Assembly (NCBI GenBank): GCA_021202775.1
Contig: JAJQCJ010000003.1
Location: forward strand, 1-55,589
DNA length: 55,589 nt
Origin: Clostridiales bacterium
GTDB taxonomy: Bacteria; Bacillota; Clostridia; Oscillospirales; Oscillospiraceae
Direction: 5' to 3'
Under the pieces are notes generated by a model, which did no database searches, had not been told where the DNA came from, and saw nothing but the letters and a program-made list of their open reading frames with translations. The first letter of the stretch is position 1; each line of letters begins with the position of its first letter. Positions 29,272 to 36,128 of the stretch are shown here, in pieces. A program made the position numbers and the translations under genes.

Positions 29272-29354
29272 TTTGAGGTTCCTAACATTCCAGAAATGAT
29301 GCTACTTTGAGGACGTTAAACATTCCAAAATCAGGAGCGTTTTGAGGCTCAAAA
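29272..29354. repeat. Direct repeats TTTGAGG/ACATTCCA and palindrome in a 454-base gene-poor stretch
   Basis: TTTGAGG occurs at 29272, 29306 and 29341, spaced 34 and 35 bases; ACATTCCA occurs at 29285 and 29320, spaced 35. The third TTTGAGG is part of the palindrome TTTTGAG-g-CTCAAAA (29340-29354). This regular 35-base array lies just before TATACT (29367-29372) and an extended -10 TGATATAAT (29413-29421), so it looks like a set of protein-binding sites. The wider gap (29039-29493) also has a 34-codon frame at 29172-29276 with a G-rich ribosome-like site, which I do not count as a gene. Confidence 0.55.
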
Positions 29355-29493
29355 AGCTCTCAAAAATATACTTTAATTTTCCACATGGAATGCCAGGCAG
29401 GAGGAAAACGCCTGATATAATAGTCTCAGAGAGAGCCATTCGACAACACCAACCCTATTCACCTTTGAAGAGAGTAATGAGGAGGAGACCATT

Positions 29494-29709
29494 GTGCAAA
29501 TAACAAATCTGACTTCAATCCATTGTCCCCTGTGTATGGCCACCCTTGTGGAAGGCCAGGACATCCGCTTTTGTCATCTACAGTGCCGAAAGTGTAAACG
29601 GTACTGGGGCATCTCCGTGATAGATGGCTGTATCTGGATGCAGCATAACTGCGGTGAGGAGAGATTTTCAGCCGCCACTGTTATCGGCGAGATTCAAATC
29701 CCCAACTAA
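29494..29709 (+). CDS. Small zinc-ribbon-like protein
   Basis: A protein of 71 residues with HCPLC near residue 10 and CRKCKRYW near 30, two Cys-x2-Cys knuckles of a zinc ribbon, and an extra Cys in HNCGEE. The start is GTG 29494 after GAGGAGGAG. An extended -10 promoter at 29413-29421 lies upstream, beyond the 35-base repeats. Such small ribbons occur in mobile elements and may bind nucleic acid. Family not identified. Confidence 0.55.
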   Translation: MQITNLTSIHCPLCMATLVEGQDIRFCHLQCRKCKRYWGISVIDGCIWMQHNCGEERFSAATVIGEIQIPN

Positions 29710-29835
29710 AGGATAAAAACAGAATACATTGAGACAAACTGCTAAAGGCGCAGCACTGGGAGGATGCCCTTATGTGCGTGGAAGCAGGAGTCAAAAGTTT
29801 GTAATGGTTCTGTACCGGTAGAGAAGGCCGGAGGA

Positions 29836-29933
29836 GAGCGGCAGACGGAAGCAATCCCTTAGGGATATTGCGTCCATCTGCCGCTCTTTTTTGCTTCAGA
29901 GGAATTGCTTCCGTCGGAAACGGAGGAAGCAAT
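29836..29933 (+). terminator. Strong intrinsic terminator followed by a second stem-loop
   Basis: GAGCGGCAGA at 29836-29845 pairs with TCTGCCGCTC at 29877-29886, then T6 (29887-29892). A second stem, ATTGCTTCCGT (29904-29914) with 29920-29933, follows at once. Both stems share the GGAAGCAAT element, so they could compete, as in an attenuator. They fill most of the 311-base gap between the zinc protein and the XRE gene. Confidence 0.75.
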
Positions 29934-30020
29934 GGGACGGCACTGGGAGCCGTATACGGCAAAGTATCCGTAACCGCTGAGTTTTGAATGTTCCAACAGA
30001 TTCAAGATTCGGAGGTAACG

Positions 30021-30314
30021 ATGTACTACAACACAAAAGAATGCGGTGAACGCATTTTATGGCTACGGCGCAATGCCGGCTATTCGCAAAATGAGCTGGC
30101 GCAAAAGCTGAATATCAGCCTGGATCATTATCGTGCTGTGGAGACAGGGCGGCACGGCTGCTCCATTGACCTGCTGGTCGATCTGGCTACTGTCTTTGAT
30201 GTATCCCTGGATTACTTAGTGCTGGGGAGAAAGCTCCACCCGGACAGCAGATGTATCAAGGACAAGCTGTTAGAGCTGGAGGATGCGCTGGCAGAGCTGC
30301 GCTGCTCTCTGTAG
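30021..30314 (+). CDS. XRE family transcriptional regulator
   Basis: A protein of 97 residues with a helix-turn-helix of the Cro/C1 type at residues about 12-65 (LRRNAGYSQNELAQKLNIS, LDHYRAVETGRHGCS, LATVFDVSLDYLVLG) and a short C-terminal helix (KLLELEDALAELRC). ATG 30021 follows GGAGGT. It stands alone between a terminator and a 580-base region with repeats, so it is a likely repressor of the island genes downstream. Confidence 0.88.
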   Translation: MYYNTKECGERILWLRRNAGYSQNELAQKLNISLDHYRAVETGRHGCSIDLLVDLATVFDVSLDYLVLGRKLHPDSRCIKDKLLELEDALAELRCSL

Positions 30315-30897
30315 CGGGGTGGGCGTGAGACGACCATTTTGGGCGTACCACGCACTCTGAAAGCCAGACCAAATCCGCTACAATTTACTTACAGCCAAGG
30401 CAACAAGGCTGCACGAAATTTAAAAACCGAATACCATTCATCAGGTACATTACCGTGAGACGAGCCACTCGGACGGTGCGCCACGACTTCGTCGAAGCAA
30501 GCTCCGTATTGTTCGCTTCCCCGCAAGCGGGAAAGCTCATTCACTACGCTGCTTCTCCTTTCCCACAGAAGCAAGTTTGCTTCTGTGGGTACCCAAGGCG
30601 AACGAGCGATTTTTGCCAGCCCCAAAATGCCGGACTGCATCCGGTACGGCGACGAACTCTCACAGGGATAATGATACTTCTGTAATTCGCAGCCCGGCCA
30701 TAAAGAAGGCGGGGAGGTTAGATGCCTATGGAGCGGCCTCGCAAGCCGCCGCCTGATGATTTCCCAATTCTCTCAGGGGCGTCGAGGACAAATGTGGGAG
30801 AGAACCGCTTTAAGATTTTATGGGAGCCGGTATCAGGAAGTGTTTCTTCCTGGGTATCGGTTCCCTTGAACATATCCAGAGGAAGGAGCATCTGCAC
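30315..30897. other. Non-coding control region with repeats and a perfect hairpin
   Basis: No convincing gene. It holds CGTGAGACGA at 30324-30333 and again at 30454-30463, each followed by similar CCA, GG.CG and CCACG blocks (an imperfect repeat of about 33 bases). It also holds a near-perfect hairpin CCCACAGAAGCAA/TTGCTTCTGTGGG at 30562-30589 with a two-base loop, the stem CTTCCCCGC/GCGGGAAAG near 30510-30535, and AAAACCGAATAC (30423-30434), which recurs at 33475-33486 before the recombinase. It could be a transfer origin, a partition site, or the leader of the downstream operon. Confidence 0.5.
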
Positions 30898-31536
30898 ATG
30901 GATCAAGATTTCAAGCAGTACCATCGGGGCGACATCTATTTCGCCAACTTAGGCCCCCACTACGGCAGTGAGCAGGGCGGCACCCGCCCTGTGCTGATCG
31001 TACAGAACGATATGGGGAACAATTATTCCCCCACACTGATCGTGGCTGCCGCCACGAAACGCACTGACAAGAAGCCCTATCTCCCCACCCATGTGGTGCT
31101 GAACCACATCCCGGGGATGGATTTCGATGGCGACTCTCTTTTTATGCTGGAGCAGCTTTACACCATCGACAAGCACCGTCTCCGGAGCTATGCCGGCCAT
31201 CTGACCGCAGAACAGCTCCAGCGGGTCAACGTGGGGCTTGCCGCCAGCCTGGGGCTGGATGACCGCAACGACAACGCCGTGCGGATTCCGTCTCCACGGA
31301 AGAAAAAGCATTCGCCGCCGCCCATTGATTCCTCTCTGCTGCACTGCCTTTGCCCAGTGTGCCGGAACAAATTTTTTGACAGCCGACAGCATTACATCCT
31401 CCGGGCGGACAGGACGCAGAAGGAAAAGGATGTCTGCACCTACTGCCAGACCCGCATGGGTTACGACTACTACGTCATCCCCTATGTGTGGGAGGACAGT
31501 CCGAATCTTTCGGGCAAGGCGGTGAACGCAAAGTGA
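30898..31536 (+). CDS. PemK/MazF-like toxin domain fused to a C-terminal zinc-binding tail
   Basis: A protein of 212 residues. Residues 5-115 have the PemK/MazF pattern: HRGDIYFANLGPHYGSEQGG, TRPVLIVQND, PTLIVAAATKR and LEQLYTIDKHRL, as in ribosome-independent or mRNA-cleaving toxins. Residues 140-200 add CLCPVCRNKF and DVCTYCQTRMGYD, four Cys suited to bind zinc, which ordinary MazF (about 115 residues) lacks. No MazE-type antitoxin gene precedes it. ATG 30898 follows AAGGAG. Its stop overlaps the ParB-like start (GTGA), so it is tied to that operon. It may be a regulator instead of a free toxin. Confidence 0.75.
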   Translation: MDQDFKQYHRGDIYFANLGPHYGSEQGGTRPVLIVQNDMGNNYSPTLIVAAATKRTDKKPYLPTHVVLNHIPGMDFDGDSLFMLEQLYTIDKHRLRSYAGHLTAEQLQRVNVGLAASLGLDDRNDNAVRIPSPRKKKHSPPPIDSSLLHCLCPVCRNKFFDSRQHYILRADRTQKEKDVCTYCQTRMGYDYYVIPYVWEDSPNLSGKAVNAK

Positions 31537-32447
31537 GCATTGACTTAAAAATCGACCCGGAGTTCGCCAGCCGCATCCCACCGCTGACCGCAGAGGAGTA
31601 CCAGCAGCTGGAACAGAACATTCTGGAGGAAGGGGCGATCATCAGTCCCCTGATCGTCTGGAATGGTGTGATCGTGGACGGACACAACCGATTTCGGATT
31701 CTCCAGAAGCACCCGGGAATTCGCTACACCACCTATGAGAAGGATTTCCCCAGCCATGACGCAGCGACAGCGTGGATTTGCAGAAATCAGCTTGGCCGAC
31801 GCAACCTGACCCCGGAACAGAAAAAGTACCTGATGGGCAGACAGTATGAATCCGAGAAGGAGAGCAATCAATTCCGTGGGAACCGCTACACTTTAGCTAG
31901 TGAAAGTAGCACTGGACAAAATGTCCAGTGCAAGAAATCAGAGTGGACAGCAGAACGAATTGCCAGAGAAAACCATACAAACGAGAAGTTTATCCGTCGA
32001 GCCGGAAAATACGCCAACGGTATAGACGCCGCAGACGAGGTGGAACCTGGCATTCGTCAGGAGATTTTCTCCGGGGAGATATGTCCCATCGATGCAGCTG
32101 TCCAGGCAGTAGCTCAGGCTCCCCCTGAGGAACGCCCTGCTCTGGCCAGGCGGCTCCGTGACCCGGACGTGCAGCGGCGCAGAAAGCGCCAGCCCAAGAC
32201 AGAAGAAGAACGACTGATCGAGCAGATTTCCGCAGATATGGAAGCACCGAAAGGTAGCGTAACAGAGGACAATATGCTGGACACGCTCCACGGCGTGACC
32301 AACACCATGATTCGGGGCTGTGAGCGGTGCTTCGGTTTGTTCCCCACGCTGCTTTCAGAGCCGATCTACCGGGCAAGGGTCATGGAAATTATGCAGGAAC
32401 CGAAAGACTACATTCTAAATTTGGAAAATGGAGGACAAATGCAGTGA
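31533..32447 (+). CDS. ParB-like nuclease/partition domain protein
   Basis: A protein of 304 residues. The N-terminal ParB/sulfiredoxin-like domain is seen in LTAEEYQQLEQNILEEG, ISPLIVWNGVIVDGHNRFRI and AATAWICRNQLGRRNLTPEQ. The middle (TAERIARENHTNEKFIRR) resembles its helix-turn-helix part. No ParA partner is present. GTG 31533 overlaps the toxin stop, and the DUF6551-like gene overlaps its own stop in the same way. Such orphan ParB proteins are common in integrative elements and may act in maintenance or control. A perfect 10-bp dyad lies inside the gene. Confidence 0.8.
   Translation: MSIDLKIDPEFASRIPPLTAEEYQQLEQNILEEGAIISPLIVWNGVIVDGHNRFRILQKHPGIRYTTYEKDFPSHDAATAWICRNQLGRRNLTPEQKKYLMGRQYESEKESNQFRGNRYTLASESSTGQNVQCKKSEWTAERIARENHTNEKFIRRAGKYANGIDAADEVEPGIRQEIFSGEICPIDAAVQAVAQAPPEERPALARRLRDPDVQRRRKRQPKTEEERLIEQISADMEAPKGSVTEDNMLDTLHGVTNTMIRGCERCFGLFPTLLSEPIYRARVMEIMQEPKDYILNLENGGQMQ
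31909..31931. repeat. Perfect 10-bp dyad inside the ParB-like gene
   Basis: GCACTGGACA at 31909-31918, AAA, TGTCCAGTGC at 31922-31931. A perfect inverted repeat in coding sequence is unexpected by chance and could be a ParB-binding (parS-like) site or another operator. Confidence 0.45.
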
Positions 32448-33226
32448 AAAACAGCCTTTTGACCTATGACGAGATGGACATCAACACGGCGAACATTCTG
32501 ACGCCCCGGAACAGCTATCAGCGCAATCTGAGTATCACCCGTGCAAAGCGGATCGCTGATAACTTCGACGAGCGCATCGCCAACAAGCCGAAGGTCAGCT
32601 ATCGGGACGGCAATTACTACGTCTTTGACGGCCAGCATACCATCGCCGCCCGGAAGCTGCTCAACAAGGGTGAGGATTTGCCCGTCACCTGTAAGGTGTA
32701 TTACGGCCTGACCGAGCAGGAGGAGGCGCTGCTGTTCGCCCAGCAGTTCGGCATTGCCGACGTGCTGACTGCCGGAACCAAGATGAGAGCCTTGATTTTT
32801 GGCAAAGACCCGGAGGTGTTGGCATTCCTGAATGCGACAGAGAGCGTCGGCTTGCACCTGGACTACGCTCAGAAAATCGGTGAGAACCAGATCGGCTGCA
32901 TCAGCACGTCGTTTCGGGCGTTCCTGCGGGTCGGGCCCGACATCTACACCGAAGCCCTCCGTATTCTCATCGAGGCTTGGGGCGGAGAACCCCACTCCCT
33001 TCGGGGCGAGACCGTCCGAGCCATCATCGAGTTCGTTGATCTCTATCACGGCGAGTACAGCCGTGACCGGCTGGTGTCCAAGCTCCAGATGGTCGATCCC
33101 CTGACCATTCTCCGCAAGGGGCAGGCGATGGGTGTCAACATGGCCGGTTACAAGAAGTATCTGTACCAGGTTTTCGTCATCTACAACGGCACCAGCAGGA
33201 AAAATGCGCTGCCGCTGAAGTTTTGA
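32444..33226 (+). CDS. DUF6551/ParB-like protein of mobile elements
   Basis: A protein of 260 residues, beginning VKNSLLTYDEMDINTANILT. The region PRNSYQRNLSITRAKRIADN, KVSYRDGNYYVFDGQHTI and AARKLL resembles a ParB N-terminal fold with the usual DGQH core. The rest is helical and unassigned. GTG 32444 overlaps the upstream stop (GTGA) with GGAGGAC before it. It is the third gene of the coupled toxin-ParB-DUF6551 set. A DNA-binding or nuclease-like role is inferred only from the fold. Confidence 0.65.
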   Translation: MKNSLLTYDEMDINTANILTPRNSYQRNLSITRAKRIADNFDERIANKPKVSYRDGNYYVFDGQHTIAARKLLNKGEDLPVTCKVYYGLTEQEEALLFAQQFGIADVLTAGTKMRALIFGKDPEVLAFLNATESVGLHLDYAQKIGENQIGCISTSFRAFLRVGPDIYTEALRILIEAWGGEPHSLRGETVRAIIEFVDLYHGEYSRDRLVSKLQMVDPLTILRKGQAMGVNMAGYKKYLYQVFVIYNGTSRKNALPLKF

Positions 33227-33247
33227 CCCAGGGGATGGGGGATATTT

Positions 33248-33418
33248 ATGGTTGAAGCAACTATCTCCGGGGCGCAGACACCCGCCGCTATGAAGGCCGA
33301 GGTTCTGACAATCGCAGGGAAAAAAGTGACCATCCGCACCCCGCAGACCTGCGACAACGAGAATGTCCAGAAGGTGAAGCAGACCCTTTGGGCGGCTTGC
33401 AGCAGCCCAACCCGTTGA
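33248..33418 (+). CDS. Small hypothetical protein of the island
   Basis: A 56-residue frame starting MVEATISGAQTPAAMKAEVL, then TIAGKKVTIRTPQTCDNENV, and ending CSSPTR. ATG 33248 follows GGGGGAT. It is 21 bases after the DUF6551-like gene on the same strand. The composition is protein-like. No domain recognised; short proteins at this place are common in such elements. Confidence 0.5.
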   Translation: MVEATISGAQTPAAMKAEVLTIAGKKVTIRTPQTCDNENVQKVKQTLWAACSSPTR

Positions 33419-33526
33419 CAAACTTGCCTTCCTGAAAAAATCGAGGGATAATGACGGCAGAAACTTGTACCTTGAAAACCGAATACAAGCAAAGAAGTCA
33501 TTGTTCTTATGAAAGTGAGGATAATG

Positions 33527-35089
33527 ATGATGGAACCCAAACGAGTATGCGCACTCTATCGCGTATCAACTGTCGGCCAGGTTGAAAAAGACGACATTCC
33601 CATGCAGAAGCAGGAATGCCGTGAATTTGCGAAAAACATGGGTTGGCAGATTGTAAAGGAATACTTTGAGAAGGGCGTTTCCGGGTATAAGGTCTCCGCC
33701 AAAAACCGGGACGCCATTCAGAGCATCCAGCAGGACGCCCTCCGTGGCACCTTTGACATCCTGCTGGTGTTCATGTTTGACCGCCTTGGCCGCCGTGACG
33801 ATGAGACGCCCTTTGTGGTGGAATGGTTCGTCAAAAACGACATCGAGGTGTGGAGCACCCGGGAGGGTCAGCAGCGGTTTGACACCCATGTGGACAAGTT
33901 GATGAATTACATCCGCTACTGGCAGGCCTCCGGCGAAAGCCTGAAAACCTCCATCCGCACCAAGACCCGTCTGGAACAACTGACAGCACAGGGGCATTAC
34001 ACCGGCGGCTCTGTGCCCTTCGGCTACCGCATCGAAAAGCAAGGCCGTGTCAACAAGCGGAACCACGAGGTCTGCGAGCTGGTGGTGGACGAGCAGGAGG
34101 CTGAGATCGTCCGCCTGATCTTCCACAAGTATGTGGACGAGGGCTATGGTGCACAGCGGCTCAGCCACTGGCTGGACGACCAGGGCATCCGGGGCAGAGG
34201 CGGCAGGGACTTCCCCAACACCAGCATCAACCGTATGATAAAAAACGAGGTTTACACCGGCATCATTATCAACGGCGATGCCCGTTCTGAACCACTGCCG
34301 GAACTGCAAATCATTCCTCCGCAGCTTTTTCAGCGGGCGCAGCAGATCATGCAGGATCGCACGAAGCCCCACAGCCCCACGCCGCTGAACTGCAAGAGCA
34401 GGGCGCTGGTGGTGGGCTGTATCTACTGCGGCCATTGCGGAAACCGGCTGACGCTCACCACATCTGGGCGCAAGCGGAAGCACACGGACGGCAGCTACTA
34501 CTATCAGAGCATTGCACGGTATCAGTGTCACTACAAGGTGCGGCACAAGAGCCTGTGCGATGGGCAGTCCGGCTACACCGTCAGCATCCTGGACAAAATC
34601 GTGGATGAGGCGATTCGGACAAAATTCGCCTCCATTCAGGCAGCTCCCAGAAGTGAGATTTTGGGCGCACAGCATGAAAAACAGCTTGCCCTGGCAAAGA
34701 GCAAGGTGGCGCAGGCGAAAAGCCTTTATGCACAAAAGGCGAAAGAGCTGACTGACCTGCGGGCGGAAACGCTGAAGGTCATCCGAGGCGAAAGCAAGCT
34801 AAGCGCAGAGCTGCTCAATTCACTGGTGGCGGAAACAGAAGCACAGGCAGCCGCAGAGGAACAGAACCTGAAGAAAGCCCAGGCGGAGCTTGACCAGCTT
34901 TTGGCTTCTAATGCAGCAGCGGAGAAGGAGTACAATCAGATTCTGAGCTGGGCAGACCTCTATGACCAGGCATCCTTCGATGCAAAAAAGATGATCGTCA
35001 GTCAACTGATCCGGGCAGTCTATGTCCGCCGGGATTACGAGGTGGAGATTGACTTCAATATCTCCTTCGATGAGGAGCTGTGGCAATAA
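33527..35089 (+). CDS. Large serine recombinase
   Basis: A protein of 520 residues. The N-terminal resolvase domain carries the nucleophile Ser14 in LYRVSTVGQ and the Arg pair in DRLGRRDDE. The recombinase domain follows (about 165-280: GGSVPFGYR, INRMIKNEVYTGI), then a zinc ribbon (CIYCGHCGNRL near 300), and a long coiled coil (about 385-480). This is the architecture of TnpX/TndX-type integrases that insert and excise elements. ATG 33527 lies six bases after GTGAGG; ATG 33530 and 33524 are also in frame. Its TAA stop (35087-35089) falls within the T-run of the adjacent tRNA terminator on the other strand. Confidence 0.92.
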   Translation: MMEPKRVCALYRVSTVGQVEKDDIPMQKQECREFAKNMGWQIVKEYFEKGVSGYKVSAKNRDAIQSIQQDALRGTFDILLVFMFDRLGRRDDETPFVVEWFVKNDIEVWSTREGQQRFDTHVDKLMNYIRYWQASGESLKTSIRTKTRLEQLTAQGHYTGGSVPFGYRIEKQGRVNKRNHEVCELVVDEQEAEIVRLIFHKYVDEGYGAQRLSHWLDDQGIRGRGGRDFPNTSINRMIKNEVYTGIIINGDARSEPLPELQIIPPQLFQRAQQIMQDRTKPHSPTPLNCKSRALVVGCIYCGHCGNRLTLTTSGRKRKHTDGSYYYQSIARYQCHYKVRHKSLCDGQSGYTVSILDKIVDEAIRTKFASIQAAPRSEILGAQHEKQLALAKSKVAQAKSLYAQKAKELTDLRAETLKVIRGESKLSAELLNSLVAETEAQAAAEEQNLKKAQAELDQLLASNAAAEKEYNQILSWADLYDQASFDAKKMIVSQLIRAVYVRRDYEVEIDFNISFDEELWQ

Positions 35090-35130
35090 AAAAGTTCCAG
35101 GGAACTGCCATTTTAGCAGTTCCCTGGAAC
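35088..35130 (-). terminator. Intrinsic terminator of tRNA-Ala, overlapping the recombinase stop
   Basis: GTTCCAGGGAACTGC at 35094-35108 pairs perfectly with 35116-35130, loop CATTTTA. On the minus strand the stem follows the tRNA end by one base and runs into T6 (plus-strand A6 at 35088-35093). On the plus strand there is no T-run, so it serves the tRNA. Confidence 0.8.
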
Positions 35131-35131
35131 A

Positions 35132-35207
35132 TGGTGGACCTGAAGAGACTCGAACTCTCGACCTCTCGGATGCGAACCGAACGCTCTCCCAGCTGAGCTA
35201 CAGGCCC
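35132..35207 (-). tRNA. tRNA-Ala (anticodon CGC)
   Basis: A complete cloverleaf of 76 bases with encoded CCA. Acceptor stem GGGCCTG/CAGGTCC holds the G3-U70 wobble that identifies alanine tRNAs. The D arm is GCTCAGCTGGGAGAGC, the anticodon stem TTCGG/CCGAG with loop TTCGCAT gives anticodon CGC (codon GCG), and the T arm is GAGAG-TTCGAGT-CTCTT. The gene points toward the recombinase, whose end is 42 bases from the tRNA 3' end, the normal place for an integration site. Confidence 0.95.
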
Positions 35208-35246
35208 TCATTTTCTGCTGCGAACCGTTTTCCGACCCTGAGCGCA

Positions 35247-35306
35247 GGCTCTTTACAAATCCGCAACAACGATATTATAGCACGTTTTCAAAATTTGTAA
35301 AGAGCC
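35247..35306 (-). promoter_or_regulatory. tRNA-Ala promoter inside a perfect 14-bp inverted repeat
   Basis: GGCTCTTTACAAAT at 35247-35260 is inverted at 35293-35306. Between and across the arms lies a minus-strand promoter: TTTACA (35296-35301), 16 bases, TATAAT (35274-35279), 67 bases before the tRNA. The right arm contains the -35 box. The repeat could be an operator, the end of greA transcription, or a recombination remnant. Confidence 0.6.
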
Positions 35307-35349
35307 GCAGCCCAAAAAATCCAAAAAAACTCTCTCCCGGCTCTCCGGC

Positions 35350-35853
35350 TCAGAAGCTGGCGATGGGGATGGAGCCGTCGTCCCGGCCCTTTTCCACACT
35401 GCGAATCTCCATCTCATAGGAGTAGCCGTTGTCGGCAGTCACCCTGACGGTGTCCCCGGCTTTGTGGCCCAGCAGGGCCTTCCCCACCGGCGATTCCCGG
35501 CTGATGAGGCCCCGCAGCGCATCCTCCCGCATGGTGGTGACGATTTGGTAGGTCTCCTCCTCGTCGATGTCTGCGCAGTACACCACCACCTTGTCGTACA
35601 GCCCGATCTCGTCCTCTCCGGAGTGGTCCTCAATGATGACGGCAGTCTCGATCATCCGCTCCAGGTAGCGGATACGGCTCTCGTTGGCGTTCTTTTCCTT
35701 CTTCGCCGCCGAATATTCAAAGTTTTCGCTCAGGTCGCCAAAACCCCGGGCCACCTTCACCGCCTCCAGCAGCTCCGGACGCTTCGTGATGCGGCGGTAA
35801 TCCAGCTCTTCCTGCATTTTTTGGAGGTCCTGACGGGTCAATTTATCATGCAT
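35350..35853 (-). CDS. greA: Transcription elongation factor GreA/GreB family
   Basis: A protein of 167 residues. The N-terminal coiled coil (residues 1-80: LTRQDLQKMQEELDYRRITK, ARGFGDLSENFEYSAAKKEK) carries the acidic tip that enters the polymerase channel to free backtracked RNA. The C-terminal domain has the FKBP-like pattern SPVGKALLGHKAGDTVRV. ATG 35853 follows GAGG. A perfect -10 box (TATAAT, plus-strand 35909-35914) lies upstream. The acidic tip DLSEN is preserved. It is slightly longer than E. coli GreA (158). Confidence 0.9.
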   Translation of the reverse strand: MHDKLTRQDLQKMQEELDYRRITKRPELLEAVKVARGFGDLSENFEYSAAKKEKNANESRIRYLERMIETAVIIEDHSGEDEIGLYDKVVVYCADIDEEETYQIVTTMREDALRGLISRESPVGKALLGHKAGDTVRVTADNGYSYEMEIRSVEKGRDDGSIPIASF

Positions 35854-35991
35854 GGTGGTTTCCTCGCTTTTCCAAATGACTGCGGAGCCGCCTGTGCCCC
35901 GCCTTTGCATTATACCACGGTTTCCCAAAAAGGGAAAGCCCTGTGTTCCGGTGCAAAATGCAATTTTTTATGCAGTTTCACCGTTCGGGAA

Positions 35992-36020
35992 TTGACAGCC
36001 ATGGAGGAAGTCGTTATAAT
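35992..36020 (+). promoter_or_regulatory. Full-consensus promoter of the alcohol dehydrogenase gene
   Basis: TTGACA at 35992-35997, 17 bases, TATAAT at 36015-36020: both boxes match consensus exactly. The start codon is 108 bases on, leaving a leader of about 100 bases with T-runs. This is the strongest promoter by sequence in the window, in front of a gene broken in its 5' part. Confidence 0.85.
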
Positions 36021-36128
36021 GTAAACTGTAATTTTTTTGGAACAACATTTTTATACAATCTCCACGGCAGGAGAAGGCTGACAAATGCCACAATTCTACC
36101 AAACAAAACAATGGAAGGAGACCCAAAC

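Larger units (their letters stand above)
29039..35089 (+). mobile_element. Putative mobile or mobilisable island with a large serine recombinase
   Basis: A run of plus-strand genes typical of integrative elements: small zinc protein, XRE regulator, MazF/PemK-like protein, ParB-like protein, DUF6551-like protein, small protein and large serine recombinase. It abuts tRNA-Ala(CGC) on the right. The left edge is unsure; it could be near 29039, near 29840, or as far left as 27131 if the broken XRE and the GAF regulator came with it. No relaxase, coupling protein or secretion gene is seen, so it may be a mobilisable element or an eroded remnant. No tRNA-end duplication was found on the left. Confidence 0.55.

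Noticed and set aside
29172-29276. 34-codon frame with a G-rich upstream stretch
   Set aside because: Short, no family, ends inside the first TTTGAGG repeat. Mentioned with the repeat array but not called a gene.
29039-35089. CRISPR array or cas genes in the island
   Set aside because: The repeats at 29272-29354 are 7-8 bases with a 35-base period and only two or three copies; no spacers of even length and no cas genes.
35132-35207. Duplicate of the tRNA 3' end as an attL site to the left of the island
   Set aside because: I looked for the last 20 bases of the tRNA between 27100 and 33500 and saw none. Large serine recombinases can use very short cores, so absence does not exclude integration here.
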